Positions 32,651-41,986 of a stretch of 64,000 nucleotides of DNA are shown piece by piece. The notes under the pieces were generated by a model that was not told where the DNA came from, made no database searches, and saw only the letters and a list, made by a program, of their open reading frames with translations. How positions within the stretch are numbered: position 1 is the stretch's first letter; the number at the start of each line of letters is the position of its first letter. The position numbers and the translations under genes were made by a program. Source of the stretch: Lachnotalea sp041821265 (GTDB taxonomy: Bacteria > Bacillota > Clostridia > Lachnospirales > Lachnospiraceae); NCBI GenBank assembly GCA_041821265.1, contig JBGUEQ010000009.1, positions 45,419-109,418 of the forward strand, in the 5' to 3' direction.

Positions 32651-34369
32651 ACTAAAATGTAATTTTAAATTCCAGTTGATGCGCTATTGCAAAAGTAAAT
32701 TCTATATATATCGAAATTACTCCTGCACACATATTTTTACCTTATTGCCATTTATATAATAGTTTTTTTATAATGTACGTGCAGATGATTGCCTGCCTGT
32801 GCAGATTGGAGATTATTATGAATAATAAAGGCAATCAAAAGCATTTAACCTTAAGTCAAAGAATTGAAATTGAAAAAGGTCTGACTGAAAACAAAAGCTT
32901 TTCAGCCATTGCTGGTGCAATAGGGAAAGATCCTTCCACTATCTCGAAAGAGGTACGCCTACATTCACAGACGAAGGAAAGACCGGACGCGGGGTACACC
33001 TCAGCTCCATGTATCCACCGAAAAGGTTGTAAAATCACCTTTCTTTGCGAAGAACAGTGTGGCACCATGTGTAAAATCTGCAAAAAACCAAGCATGAAAT
33101 GTATCAATATATGCCCAGGATATGAAACAGCAGATTGTGATAAACTAAATCGCCCTCCTTATGTATGTAATGGATGTGGCAAGAAAACGCATTGCCTTAT
33201 GCCTAGAAAGTTTTATTCCTCCAAGTATGCAAATGACTGTTATCGTAACACATTAGTATCAAGCCGTGAAGGAATCAATCAGACACCGGAAAGCATCCAG
33301 ATCATAAACACCTTAATTGTTCCACTAATCAAGGATAAACATCAGTCTATTGCCCATGTTTATGCTACACACGCAGAAGAAATCGGATGCGCTAGACGTA
33401 CTTTATATGGCTATATTGATGCAGGTATATTTGACGTCAGAAATATTGATTTAAGACGTGCAGTACGCTATAAAAAACGTAAGCAGAAAACAACCGCCAG
33501 TTCAAAAGACCGTTCCTATCGTAAAGGACATAATTACGAAGACTTTCAGAAACATATGAAAGAGCATCCTGATACCCCTGTGGTTGAAATGGACTGTGTG
33601 GAAGGCGTTAAGGGCGGAAAAGTATTTCTCACACTGACTTTTCGCAGTTGTAATTTAATGCTGATATTTTTACTTGAAAATCACAATCAGGAATGTGTGC
33701 TAGAAGTCCTTATCTGGCTTGAAACGGTACTTGGCCAGGAGTCATTTAAAAAGTTGTTTCCTGTTATTCTTACAGACGGTGGCTCGGAATTTTCTGCGCG
33801 TGAAGAAATGGAAGAATTTAGTGATGGCACAAAAAGCACCACTGTTTATTATTGTGATCCATACAGTTTCTGGCAAAAAGGCGCCTGTGAAAAGAATCAT
33901 GAATATATCAGATATGTTCTTCCTAAAGGTTCTTCGTTTAATAAATTAACAGACAATCAGGTAAATAAGCTCATGAATCACATAAATAGTGAGAAAAGAG
34001 ACAGTCTTAACGGCCATAGCCCGTATGAACTGTCCCTTCTCCTTCTGGACAATAGGCTTCATAAAGGAGTTCCATTGGTATTAATACCACCCGATGAAGT
34101 CAACCTTGGTCCAGGTTTGTTGAAATAACATAGTATAAGCACAGGCAGATTTCACTGCACCCGAATTTAGTCTTACACGTAAGGCATGTGGAATTTAGTC
34201 TAGCACACTATTTTCAGATGTCCCTTTGGAATGCAAGAAATTCGTAAAAACAGTACTTATGAGTTTATTATAAGGCAAAAATATGAAGTTGTTAAGGTGC
34301 AAATGCAGAATTTAGTCACGCAAATTTACTGCGGATTCTGCGATATGGAATTTAGTTTATCATTTAAGT
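32651..34369 (+). mobile_element. IS30-family insertion sequence
   Basis: It carries one complete transposase gene. GGGTTCTATTAAG occurs at 32638-32650 and again at 34370-34382, directly flanking a segment whose ends are similar in inverted orientation (ACTAAAAT..TTTAAATTCC left; GGAATTTAGT..ATTTAAGT right). Four GAATTTAGT copies (34163, 34191, 34308, 34348) mark the right end. A 13-bp duplication is longer than the 2-3 bp usual for IS30, so the exact ends are uncertain. Confidence 0.75.
32818..34128 (+). CDS. IS30-family transposase
   Basis: 436 aa from MNNKGNQKHL at 32818, with TTGGAGATTATT upstream. The N-terminal HTH (LTLSQRIEIEKGLTENKSFS, IGKDPSTISKEV) is IS30-typical. A Cys-rich insert (residues ~60-115, with CKICKKP, CNGCGKK and other pairs) is likely a zinc-binding domain. 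The DDE catalytic core shows D in VVEMDCVEG, D in ILTDGGSEF and E in WQKGACEKNHEYIR. Promoter TTGCCA-18-TATAAT at 32745-32774. The frame is intact. Confidence 0.92.
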   Translation: MNNKGNQKHLTLSQRIEIEKGLTENKSFSAIAGAIGKDPSTISKEVRLHSQTKERPDAGYTSAPCIHRKGCKITFLCEEQCGTMCKICKKPSMKCINICPGYETADCDKLNRPPYVCNGCGKKTHCLMPRKFYSSKYANDCYRNTLVSSREGINQTPESIQIINTLIVPLIKDKHQSIAHVYATHAEEIGCARRTLYGYIDAGIFDVRNIDLRRAVRYKKRKQKTTASSKDRSYRKGHNYEDFQKHMKEHPDTPVVEMDCVEGVKGGKVFLTLTFRSCNLMLIFLLENHNQECVLEVLIWLETVLGQESFKKLFPVILTDGGSEFSAREEMEEFSDGTKSTTVYYCDPYSFWQKGACEKNHEYIRYVLPKGSSFNKLTDNQVNKLMNHINSEKRDSLNGHSPYELSLLLLDNRLHKGVPLVLIPPDEVNLGPGLLK

Positions 34370-34499
34370 GGGTTCTATTAAGTTATATCGAGTCGTTCTA
34401 ATGCCATATTTTTTTTATTATTTTATTGTTTTTGAAAAATTAATCTCCTTCCTTTAATCAAAAATCCATAACACACATCTACAATATCATTGCCATTTA

Positions 34500-34688
34500 T
34501 TAATATTCATCAGGTATTATAATTGCAGCCACAATATAAGCTATAATACCAGGTCCTGCACAACATAATACAACTAATAATAATCTTACGATAGTAGGAT
34601 CAACATTTAAGTAATCACCTAATCCTCCACACACGCCACAAATTAATCGGTTTGTTCTTGATCTGTATAATTTTTTAGGTTCCATCAT
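34500..34688 (-). CDS. PspC-domain membrane protein
   Basis: 62 aa: KKLYRSRTNRLICGVCGGLG, DYLNVDPTIVRLL, then a hydrophobic helix. This is a minimal PspC domain, associated with membrane-stress responses. The ribosome site is TAAGGAGGAATGA. Last gene of a padR-DUF1700-DUF4097-pspC operon, 10 bp after DUF4097. Confidence 0.9.
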   Translation of the reverse strand: MMEPKKLYRSRTNRLICGVCGGLGDYLNVDPTIVRLLLVVLCCAGPGIIAYIVAAIIIPDEY

Positions 34689-34698
34689 TCATTCCTCC

Positions 34699-35586
34699 TT
34701 AAATTGATTCGTCAAAATTGACTTCTATACTACCAACTCCACATTCAATATCCATCGTCTTGTCAGCATTATTATCTATTTTCTTTTCCTGTGCAATTCC
34801 TCCAATAGAGGAGTCTCCTAGTATAACATTTCCAATTCCACAATTCACATCATAATTATATTCTTTTTCACTATTAGACACGGATAATACAACGTTTCCA
34901 ATTCCACAATTTATCGTTGCATCTCCATCTATTGCACCAGATATACCCAGCTTTCCCGTTCCACATTCCATATCGATTGTTTTTGTATACAAGTCTTCTA
35001 TAACGAACTGCCCTGCACCCACCGAAAAATTAGATTCCTCAGCACTTATTTTATTGCCCTCTAATTGTCCCGCGCCTACGCCTATTTTTAATTCCTTTGT
35101 ATTGATATCACTTAATTTAACAGAACCTGCGCCCATATCAATTTTTACTTTGTCTAAATTAGCGTTTTCTGGAATCGATAGTGTAATAGTTGCATGATAA
35201 TCATTTACTAATCCTATATTAATTCCATCTTTGATATTATCATCAATTACTAATTTTCCATCTTTGTCTTCACATGTGAATCCATCTACCACATTATCAG
35301 CCTCTACTTTATAGCTATCCCCATCTGATTGTTGAATAATTAATTCGCCATATTTCATATCAATATCTAATTGGTCAATATCACTAAATTCCTGATTCAT
35401 ACTCGTTAACGGTTCATTCGACCAACTATTATGATGGTTCCCCCATGAAAAAGAAAAATCTCCATTGTTAACCATATTAAAAAATGTGCTACCTGCACCT
35501 AACAATCCACCAATAATAGTTAAAACCAAACCGATTGCTATCACAATTCCACTAAACATTAAGCATGCTCTTGTAAATGATTTCAT
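34699..35586 (-). CDS. DUF4097-family beta-strand repeat protein, membrane-anchored
   Basis: 295 aa. An N-terminal membrane helix (CLMFSGIVIAIGLVLTIIGG) is followed by an outer beta-solenoid-like domain of short repeats (GAGSVKLSDI, GAGQLEGNKI, GAGQFVIEDL, GTGKLGISGA, GIGNVVLSVS, GIGNVILGDS, GVGSIEVNF). DUF4097/LiaG-type proteins occur in envelope-stress operons; the exact role is unknown. The start overlaps the DUF1700 stop (ATGA). Confidence 0.88.
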   Translation of the reverse strand: MKSFTRACLMFSGIVIAIGLVLTIIGGLLGAGSTFFNMVNNGDFSFSWGNHHNSWSNEPLTSMNQEFSDIDQLDIDMKYGELIIQQSDGDSYKVEADNVVDGFTCEDKDGKLVIDDNIKDGINIGLVNDYHATITLSIPENANLDKVKIDMGAGSVKLSDINTKELKIGVGAGQLEGNKISAEESNFSVGAGQFVIEDLYTKTIDMECGTGKLGISGAIDGDATINCGIGNVVLSVSNSEKEYNYDVNCGIGNVILGDSSIGGIAQEKKIDNNADKTMDIECGVGSIEVNFDESI

Positions 35587-36308
35587 AATACTGCCCCCCT
35601 TGCTTTAAATGGTGTTTTGCATAAATTCACAATTCCCCTTATAAACCATGGTAAAATTTTACCACAAATAAGTCCTGTTAATAGTACGAATAATATTCCA
35701 ACTCCTAATAAAAGTAATCCGACTCCACAAGTAAAGATTCCTACCGTTGGCATTGTAAAGAGCGTTACAATTCCTATTATAAAGACTACTACACCTGTCA
35801 CAGATAGTGCTACTGCTGATACAGCAATGGTTACAAACAAACCAAATGCTGTACCAAGAATTCCTAATAACAGTCCCAATGCTCCACCCAATATAGGTAA
35901 GCCAATAGGAATTGCTAGTAAACATAGAATTACTATCAATGCAATTTTACCTCCTGACGTTTCTTTTTCATACTTTCTCTCTCTACTTGTAGTCTTCTTG
36001 TAGCTATTATTTGAATCCTTACTACCTTCTTCGTTACTATCAATTACTTCGTAGTTAACTTTAAATCTTGGATCTGAATAACCTGTTTCTGAAAACTCAC
36101 CTGATTCGTTTATATTCTCTTGCAAACTAGTCTTGATTATTGCAGCAACTTTTGCTGGTGTTCCAAGTTCTCTAATAACCTGCTCTGCATTTTCCGAACC
36201 TGCTTCATCAAAATAATCATTATAGTACTGTAATGCTTCTTCTCGTTCGCTCTCTTGAATGTTACCAAGCATGTTTTCCAATTCTTCCATAAATTCTTTT
36301 CTACTCAT
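35583..36308 (-). CDS. DUF1700-family membrane protein
   Basis: 241 aa. The cytosolic N-terminal helical domain (EFMEELENMLGNIQESEREE, ELGTPAKVAAIIK) matches DUF1700/HAAS. A charged linker and then three to four membrane segments rich in G/I/V follow (~130-235). By family knowledge the helical domain interacts with a PadR-type regulator. It starts exactly at the padR stop and overlaps DUF4097, so it is tightly coupled. Confidence 0.88.
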   Translation of the reverse strand: MSRKEFMEELENMLGNIQESEREEALQYYNDYFDEAGSENAEQVIRELGTPAKVAAIIKTSLQENINESGEFSETGYSDPRFKVNYEVIDSNEEGSKDSNNSYKKTTSRERKYEKETSGGKIALIVILCLLAIPIGLPILGGALGLLLGILGTAFGLFVTIAVSAVALSVTGVVVFIIGIVTLFTMPTVGIFTCGVGLLLLGVGILFVLLTGLICGKILPWFIRGIVNLCKTPFKARGAVL

Positions 36309-36628
36309 TACTCATTCCCTCCTGAAAACATCATAGTGATTCGTGCCGAATAACTCTTCCATTCTGTTATATACAAATTCAGTTGTAAACTTCCCTTTTC
36401 TGTAACCTTGTAATATCTTCGGTTTCGCCCGCCGCACTCCATATCATACACCTCAAGACAATCATCTTTTTGTAAGCGTCTAAGCACCGGATATAGTGTG
36501 GATTCCGAAATATCAATGACTTCTCTAACCTCTTGGGTAATCTTGTAACCATAAGTCCCGATCGCTTCTTTGGATACAACCGCAAGAACTATTGCATCGA
36601 GCAATGCTGCTCCTGTATTAAATACCAT
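36308..36628 (-). CDS. PadR-family transcriptional regulator
   Basis: 106 aa. Winged HTH of the PadR type: GTYGYKITQEVREVIDISES, TLYPVLRRLQKDDCLEVYDM, RRYYKVTEKGSLQLN. It probably represses its own operon; direct TAGTATTG repeats overlap and follow the -10 of the promoter at 36740-36768. The ribosome site is GAAGGAGAGGATACT. Confidence 0.9.
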   Translation of the reverse strand: MVFNTGAALLDAIVLAVVSKEAIGTYGYKITQEVREVIDISESTLYPVLRRLQKDDCLEVYDMECGGRNRRYYKVTEKGSLQLNLYITEWKSYSARITMMFSGGNE

Positions 36629-36739
36629 AGTATCCTCTCCTTCTCAAACTAATACGTTTATTCGCAAATTTCCTTTATTCATTATTATGCTATTTTTATA
36701 TTAATATTATTTATTAATCAATACTAATCTATAAACAAT

Positions 36740-36768
36740 ACTATACGCTGTATAATATTATATGTCAA
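36740..36768 (-). promoter_or_regulatory. Promoter of the padR operon
   Basis: Minus strand TTGACA (36763-36768), 17 bp, TATAGT (36740-36745). TAGTATTG occurs at the -10 and again ~16 bp downstream, a candidate PadR site. Confidence 0.6.
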
Positions 36769-36870
36769 TATATTTTTTTTGTTTTTTTAATAAATTTACA
36801 TAATGTTTAGTTACATTAAAGTTGTTAACAATCTCGTGTTTCTTAAATTATTACAATAAAGTTATTAAAA

Positions 36871-36974
36871 AGAGCACTTTCTAAAATGATATGCTTCCCA
36901 TCAAGTAAATAATGAAACAAAATTTTATTGTTTACTTGATGAAACGCAGTTTGAAATCATTATGAAAAGTGCTC
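36871..36974. repeat. Nested inverted repeat of ~104 bp
   Basis: The outer arms are GAGCACTTT and AAAGTGCTC, with ATGAT/ATCAT inside, and a perfect inner stem ATCAAGTAAA (36900-36909) / TTTACTTGAT (36931-36940). It lies in the 490-bp gap between padR and the isochorismatase-like gene. It could be a structured RNA, a MITE relic or a terminator pair; a short T-rich tail follows on the plus strand. The rest of the gap is plain AT-rich sequence. Confidence 0.55.
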
Positions 36975-37120
36975 ATTTATTTTATTATGTTTTAAATCTA
37001 TTAAAAATATTTTATATTCAGGAAACACAGACATTTTTTTAACGAAGTTCTCCTAAGTACATTTAAATTTCCTCATATACTCTGGTATATTATGTATAAA
37101 AATATTCCTCTACCTGCCTG

Positions 37121-37672
37121 TTATTCATGCTCCTTAATCCATACATCGGTCTGATAGATCTTAGCAAAGTTATCAGCAAGTGCTGCCATATATGCATTTT
37201 GCACCTGTTCTGCTAAAATAGTCATTCCTCCCCATACCAAATCTCTTGTAGCACATGCATCTTCGATTAGGTCAACAGCAAATCCATAATGAGCAACTGC
37301 TCTGACTGTTGTATCAATACACATATGAGTCATCATTCCGCACACCACCAATGTATCAATCCTTTTCTCTTCTAGTTTTTCTTTCAGATTTGTATGTAAG
37401 AAACTGTCAGGCTTATGTTTAATTATAATTTCTTCCCCATCAAAAGGACAGCAATCTTTTATAAATTCCGCTCCTACACTATCAGGTAAAAAAAACGTTG
37501 CACCTGGATTTACACTTATGTGTCGCACGTGAAATATTGACCAGTTCTGTTCTCTAAAAAACGTCAGAACTTTTTTTGCTTGCATTGATGCCTGCTCTGG
37601 GTTAACCAACTCATATTTTCCACCCTTAAAATAATCATTTTGAATATCTACCATGACCAAACCAAATTTCAT
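37121..37672 (-). CDS. Isochorismatase-family cysteine hydrolase
   Basis: 183 aa from MKFGLVMVDIQNDY at 37672, with AAGAGGTAG upstream. The catalytic Asp is in VMVDIQNDYF, the Lys in IIIKHKPDSF and the Cys in GMMTHMCIDTTVRA, with the cis-peptide VCGMMT. The family includes nicotinamidases and related amidases; the substrate is unknown. It lies ~75 bp downstream of an HxlR regulator on the same strand, which probably controls it. Confidence 0.88.
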   Translation of the reverse strand: MKFGLVMVDIQNDYFKGGKYELVNPEQASMQAKKVLTFFREQNWSIFHVRHISVNPGATFFLPDSVGAEFIKDCCPFDGEEIIIKHKPDSFLHTNLKEKLEEKRIDTLVVCGMMTHMCIDTTVRAVAHYGFAVDLIEDACATRDLVWGGMTILAEQVQNAYMAALADNFAKIYQTDVWIKEHE

Positions 37673-37747
37673 TGTAACTACCTCTTTTCTCATAATCATT
37701 ACCTGCTCAAAGAAAGTATAAATCTGGCAAAGTAAAAAGTAAATTAC

Positions 37748-38137
37748 TTACTTTTTGGTAGGTAGCGGATTAGAGTAGACAATTCCTTTTTGCTCAAGCA
37801 ATTCTAACTGTCCATGTTCTATCATATAAGATATTCCTATATCCTGCATAATCAAAACTGCTTCTAATAGTTGCGTTCCTCTTTTGGTCAAAAAATATTC
37901 CACGTGAAGAGGATATCCTTTAAAGCATGTTTTATTAATAATCCCAAATTCCTTTAATTCTTTTAGTTGCTGAAGCAACATTTTTTCAGAAATCCCCACA
38001 ATTCCATGTTTTAATTCTGAAAATGTCTGTGTCCCATTTCTAAGTTGAAATATTAAAATTGTTTTCCATTTTCCTTTTACAAAATCATGAACAATTTCTA
38101 ACGGACAAGTATAATCGTCTCTAATTTTCATCCTCAT
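37748..38137 (-). CDS. HxlR-family transcriptional regulator
   Basis: 129 aa: CPLEIVHDFVKGKWKTILIF, FSELKHGIVGISEKMLLQQL, FLTKRGTQLLEAVLIM. This is the winged-HTH HxlR pattern with a conserved N-terminal Cys that often senses redox or electrophiles. It likely regulates the adjacent isochorismatase-like gene. The ATG at codon 1 or 3 is equally plausible. Confidence 0.9.
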   Translation of the reverse strand: MRMKIRDDYTCPLEIVHDFVKGKWKTILIFQLRNGTQTFSELKHGIVGISEKMLLQQLKELKEFGIINKTCFKGYPLHVEYFLTKRGTQLLEAVLIMQDIGISYMIEHGQLELLEQKGIVYSNPLPTKK

Positions 38138-38256
38138 TCTTCTCTCTGATTTTTTTAATACTCTTTACACATACATTAATAAACGTAGCATAGATAATCA
38201 TCTATATAATAAATATAATGGGAAGATGGTTTCTCCCTTTAAATCGTAAGCTATCA

Positions 38257-38706
38257 TTACAATATAAAGTTCGCAATACCATAAATTAAATGGCAAAACA
38301 TAAAAATAAATATGGATATTACTGCAATTATATTTTTTCTATCAGTAGCAAAAAATAAAAATGCCACACAGGGAAAGATACATAGTCCTAAAACAACTAC
38401 TGTGTTTGTTATACTTTTATAATATAATATCCAAAACACAAAATATAAAAAACAACTAATTATTGTTGTAATAATCAAAGGACTAAAAGTCATTTTTCTG
38501 CTATCCTTGTTTATTAAAGTACACAGGAAAATAATCATCAGCACTTGAAATACAGAAGCTATTATATCTAATGATTCCGTAATCGAATCTGCTCTCAAAA
38601 TATCATTGGGTGCTGGAATAGCAAACCAATAAAAATTAGGTATCATTATTACCAAAAACAATACTAATCCCCCTATATTAAAACCTATCTTATACTTTTT
38701 AATCAT
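38257..38706 (-). CDS. Hypothetical small membrane protein
   Basis: 149 aa with about four to five membrane helices and little else (GGLVLFLVIMIPNFYWFAIP, ITTIISCFLYFVFWILYY). No family recognised. It stands alone between the HxlR gene and a decayed region. Confidence 0.6.
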   Translation of the reverse strand: MIKKYKIGFNIGGLVLFLVIMIPNFYWFAIPAPNDILRADSITESLDIIASVFQVLMIIFLCTLINKDSRKMTFSPLIITTIISCFLYFVFWILYYKSITNTVVVLGLCIFPCVAFLFFATDRKNIIAVISIFIFMFCHLIYGIANFIL

Positions 38707-38855
38707 CTTAACACCTTCATCTGTATTAATTTTTCTATCACTACACTTGTACTTTTAAATATAATGAGAATTTCATATACATTCAAGATTACGTAAATTT
38801 TCTAATTATGGTTATCTCGAAATTTTCTACACTTTTATATGTAACACTTTTCTTC

Positions 38856-39360
38856 CTATTCAATTAATGCATATTTTTTAAACAAACGCTTAAAGAAGGA
38901 AGTTAAGTTTTCCTCAATATTATCATCTGTAAACTCATATCCCTTTGGGCAGCTACCATGGAAGCACATTTTAGGGGTGAATCATATGTTTTCCCTTGTC
39001 CAGGCTGATCATATTCTCCATAATGCTGAACCCCATCAATTTATATTACAACTCTATTCGACATAGAAATAATCATCATCTATTTCCTGTAGTTTTAAAT
39101 ATGAGTTAAATAGATGGTCAAAATCCCAGTCTTTATTATTATCCATGTGTTGCCAAATATCTTCTACTGCAGTAGAAAAGCGAGTATCCGTTGATTTCAT
39201 AGCTCTGATATCTGGATATACTCTAGGAATAAAATCTTAAATTTTTATTTTACCTGTAACCGTGCCAATTATTAGTAATTCATCAATAATTAATCCTCTA
39301 GTCACTTCGTTTATTTTATTTGCCAAACAATCAACACCTTTTTCAAAAATATTACTTGTC
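38856..39360 (-). pseudogene. Decayed gene remnant(s)
   Basis: On the minus strand coherent protein runs in changing frames: GVDCLANKINEVTRGLIIDE, an in-frame stop, then DFIPRVYPDIRAMKSTDTRF to QEIDDDYFYVE; then IDGVQHYGEYDQPGQGKTYD; then, after a frameshift, FHGSCPKGYEFTDDNIEENL to FKKYALIE with a stop at 38856-38858. Stops and frameshifts mark it as non-functional. The parent family is not identified; two adjacent genes are possible. Confidence 0.5.
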
Positions 39361-39497
39361 CTTTAAAAAATGTTTTGCTCCTACCTTATCCGTATTTCAA
39401 TTATACAACACTTCAACTTCCCATTATTGCTATAACAAGCAACTGATTTTATAATAAATTACTAAATCTATATCAAGTTTATCCTATTGCACTATAG

Positions 39498-39992
39498 CTA
39501 TCTTTCATTATAAAAAGCCAAGTCTTCACTTAACGGAAAAGTTTTCTTAAAGTCAGAAACTATTTTACTTTCCTTACTAATCATTAATGTAAGCGAACTA
39601 TCCCAAGGAACAATTTCAACAGTTGCCAATGGATGTTGTATTGAAATCGGATTTTTCCAAAACCCTACATATCCATCTATATAAGGCAATGGAAATTTCA
39701 GTATATCTTCTAGCATTATGTTTTTCTCAAATCCTGACAATACTGCCCAAATCCATTGAAAATCTTCTTTCTCAACAATTTCAGTTAGTTCTTCCCCACT
39801 CAACCAGCAGTAGTCTTTAGATAAAAGTTCCTCAAATTTATTTGTTTGTGGATAACACACACAATCCGTTATAAGCCAATTATAATTCTTCTGAACATCA
39901 TTAATTGCGGTAAAGACCTTAGCTAAATAAGTATAACACTTCTCACCTTTTTCAAGAATCACTCCATACATTCTTTTATCCCTTTTTCCCAT
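39498..39992 (-). CDS. DUF2691-like protein
   Basis: 164 aa; the likely initiator is MGKRDKRMYGV or the second Met. The MYGVILEKGEKCYTYL start, YNWLITDCVCYP and WLSGEELTEIVEKED patterns recall the small soluble DUF2691 family of Bacilli/Clostridia, function unknown. It stands alone. The family call is from memory. Confidence 0.55.
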   Translation of the reverse strand: MGKRDKRMYGVILEKGEKCYTYLAKVFTAINDVQKNYNWLITDCVCYPQTNKFEELLSKDYCWLSGEELTEIVEKEDFQWIWAVLSGFEKNIMLEDILKFPLPYIDGYVGFWKNPISIQHPLATVEIVPWDSSLTLMISKESKIVSDFKKTFPLSEDLAFYNER

Positions 39993-40042
39993 CTAACCAT
40001 TTTCTAAGTGTAACAAAATTTCAAAAGGATTCCCTTATTATA

Positions 40043-41005
40043 CTAATTATGTGACAATATAGGAAATCTTAATTGATACTGGTCAAATAGGTTTTCCTTT
40101 CCATCTAAAATATATAACGTATCGTCTTTTTTCACTAGTTCTTCTACCGATAACTCTGTCAACTCATCGCTTGGCGTAAACCCAAACTCTACCAAACATG
40201 CTTCTGTCTCTCTCTTATTCATTTCAAGTATTGTTTTAATTATTAATTTCATAAAATCATTTTGCGCACATTGTGTCTCGCAATCATACTCACCATATAT
40301 ATCTTCAATTACTAGTACTGCCTTTTCAAATTTTGCAATTACCACAGTTTTGATTTCCGAAAAATAATAAACACAGTTCTTTCTAAAACCCATTCCATAG
40401 AACAGCAACAATTCCTCACATTCTATGCTTGTAAATACTGAAATAGGATTTGATTTCTCATAACATTTTAATAAGATATTTCTATCTTCTAGAATTTTTA
40501 CATCAAGCTTTTTGGCTACAAAGAGCTGTTCCAAATTTGCTATTTTCTCTTCTTTGATACCTTTCCATTGGTATTTTGCAATATACTCGATTGCTTTTAT
40601 AAATCCCAATCTAGGATAAAAACTAATAGCTGAATCATCACACAGCAAAAACATCTGGTCACAACTGTTCTGATACTGGTGAATTATTTGTTCCATTAAC
40701 CACGTACTTAGTCCTTTATTGGAATATTCTTCTCTTGTAAGTACACCACCAATCTGAATATATATCTTTTCTTTATTATCATAAATGTACTTCATATAAT
40801 TTACTGTTACAGTAGCCACTACCTTATTATCCCTTATAAGTACATGTGGTTCGTATTTCTTTGTCCAATATCCTTCGTTATACCATTCCGTAAAATCAAA
40901 ACCAAATGTTTCATTTATTAATTCAATAAAATTATTTCTGATATCAGATAGTTCCACAATATTATCAAAATACTGATACTCGTCTCCCTTTATCTCTACT
41001 TTCAT
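40043..41005 (-). CDS. GNAT-family N-acetyltransferase, two-domain
   Basis: 320 aa from MKVEIKGDEYQY at 41005, spaced from GGAG; an upstream start lacks a ribosome site. The acetyl-CoA core is in YIQIGGVLTREEYSNKGLST (~85-110), with CDDSAISFYPRLGFIKA following. The C-terminal half is a second, degenerate GNAT-like domain. Substrate unknown. Confidence 0.75.
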   Translation of the reverse strand: MKVEIKGDEYQYFDNIVELSDIRNNFIELINETFGFDFTEWYNEGYWTKKYEPHVLIRDNKVVATVTVNYMKYIYDNKEKIYIQIGGVLTREEYSNKGLSTWLMEQIIHQYQNSCDQMFLLCDDSAISFYPRLGFIKAIEYIAKYQWKGIKEEKIANLEQLFVAKKLDVKILEDRNILLKCYEKSNPISVFTSIECEELLLFYGMGFRKNCVYYFSEIKTVVIAKFEKAVLVIEDIYGEYDCETQCAQNDFMKLIIKTILEMNKRETEACLVEFGFTPSDELTELSVEELVKKDDTLYILDGKENLFDQYQLRFPILSHN

Positions 41006-41084
41006 ACTTACTCCAATCATCATTTTTTAGTCTTAAAGAAATATGTTCAACCTACATTTATGCCTTCAAATTTAGTTTTACATG

Positions 41085-41867
41085 TCAAATAAATATCTTT
41101 GCAATTAATACCCCCAATACCCTTGCACTCAACAATTTTAATGCATTGCATTTGGTCGGTATATAAAAATGTACCTTTGGTTCAAGCCAGCTCTTTTCCT
41201 GCCAGTATCCGCGGTCAAGCGTTCCCGCACGATCACTGAATCGATAGTATTTCTGCTGAATATTAAATGAAACAAGCGAAAATAGTGATGGTTTTTGTGA
41301 CCTACCATTTTGTATAGAAAAAATTAAATTCGTAGCTATATGAAGTAACTTTGAATGGTATTGCATTTCTATATCATCCGTTTTCATATATGCTCCCATT
41401 CTAAATTTATTTACTGGAAGAACATGAAATCCAAATGCGGTCATCGCGTTTTTTAACGTATTTAGAGAATGGTTTGATGAACCAGAACCTGATGTTGATA
41501 TCGCGATTGCACATTTACCATAGAAAGCCGGGCGATGACTATTAAAAGCCATTCTGTCTAACCAATTCTTCATAATTCCGTTGACATCTTCCAAATAAAC
41601 CGGACTGGCTAGGATTAATGTATCACAGCTTAAGACCAATTTTTGTATTTTGGAAACATCATCTTTTAATATACAATTGCCCTTGTCAAGGCAGTCACGA
41701 CATCCAATGCAAATCTGAATGTCTTCTTTAGCTAAACGCATATGTATAATATCTAATGTAATTTGTTGTTTATCAGCAATTTTCAACAGCTGCTTTTCTA
41801 ATACGTTCAAAAGCCTTTCTGTATTTCCATTTGTTCTACCGCTGCTATTTACTACTAGAATTTTCAT
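41085..41867 (-). CDS. NADPH-dependent FMN reductase/flavodoxin-like protein
   Basis: 260 aa from MKILVVNSSGRTNGNTERLL at 41867, the flavin phosphate-binding loop. CIGCRDCLDKGNCILKDD is the Cys-rich segment found in iron-sulfur-flavoprotein-like reductases, though here probably without a full cluster. ASPVYLEDVNGIMKNWLDRM is the second flavodoxin motif. The C-terminus has a basic extension of ~80 residues. Likely quinone or azo-type reductase; substrate unknown. Confidence 0.82.
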   Translation of the reverse strand: MKILVVNSSGRTNGNTERLLNVLEKQLLKIADKQQITLDIIHMRLAKEDIQICIGCRDCLDKGNCILKDDVSKIQKLVLSCDTLILASPVYLEDVNGIMKNWLDRMAFNSHRPAFYGKCAIAISTSGSGSSNHSLNTLKNAMTAFGFHVLPVNKFRMGAYMKTDDIEMQYHSKLLHIATNLIFSIQNGRSQKPSLFSLVSFNIQQKYYRFSDRAGTLDRGYWQEKSWLEPKVHFYIPTKCNALKLLSARVLGVLIAKIFI

Positions 41868-41986
41868 TATATAAATTTGCCACCTTTGCACATTTTTTAA
41901 AAGTCACCATTTCCCCATTGATTCATGTAATCCGATGATTGCTTATTATTGTACGATGTGTATATTTCACATTTGTTTACTCCTCA

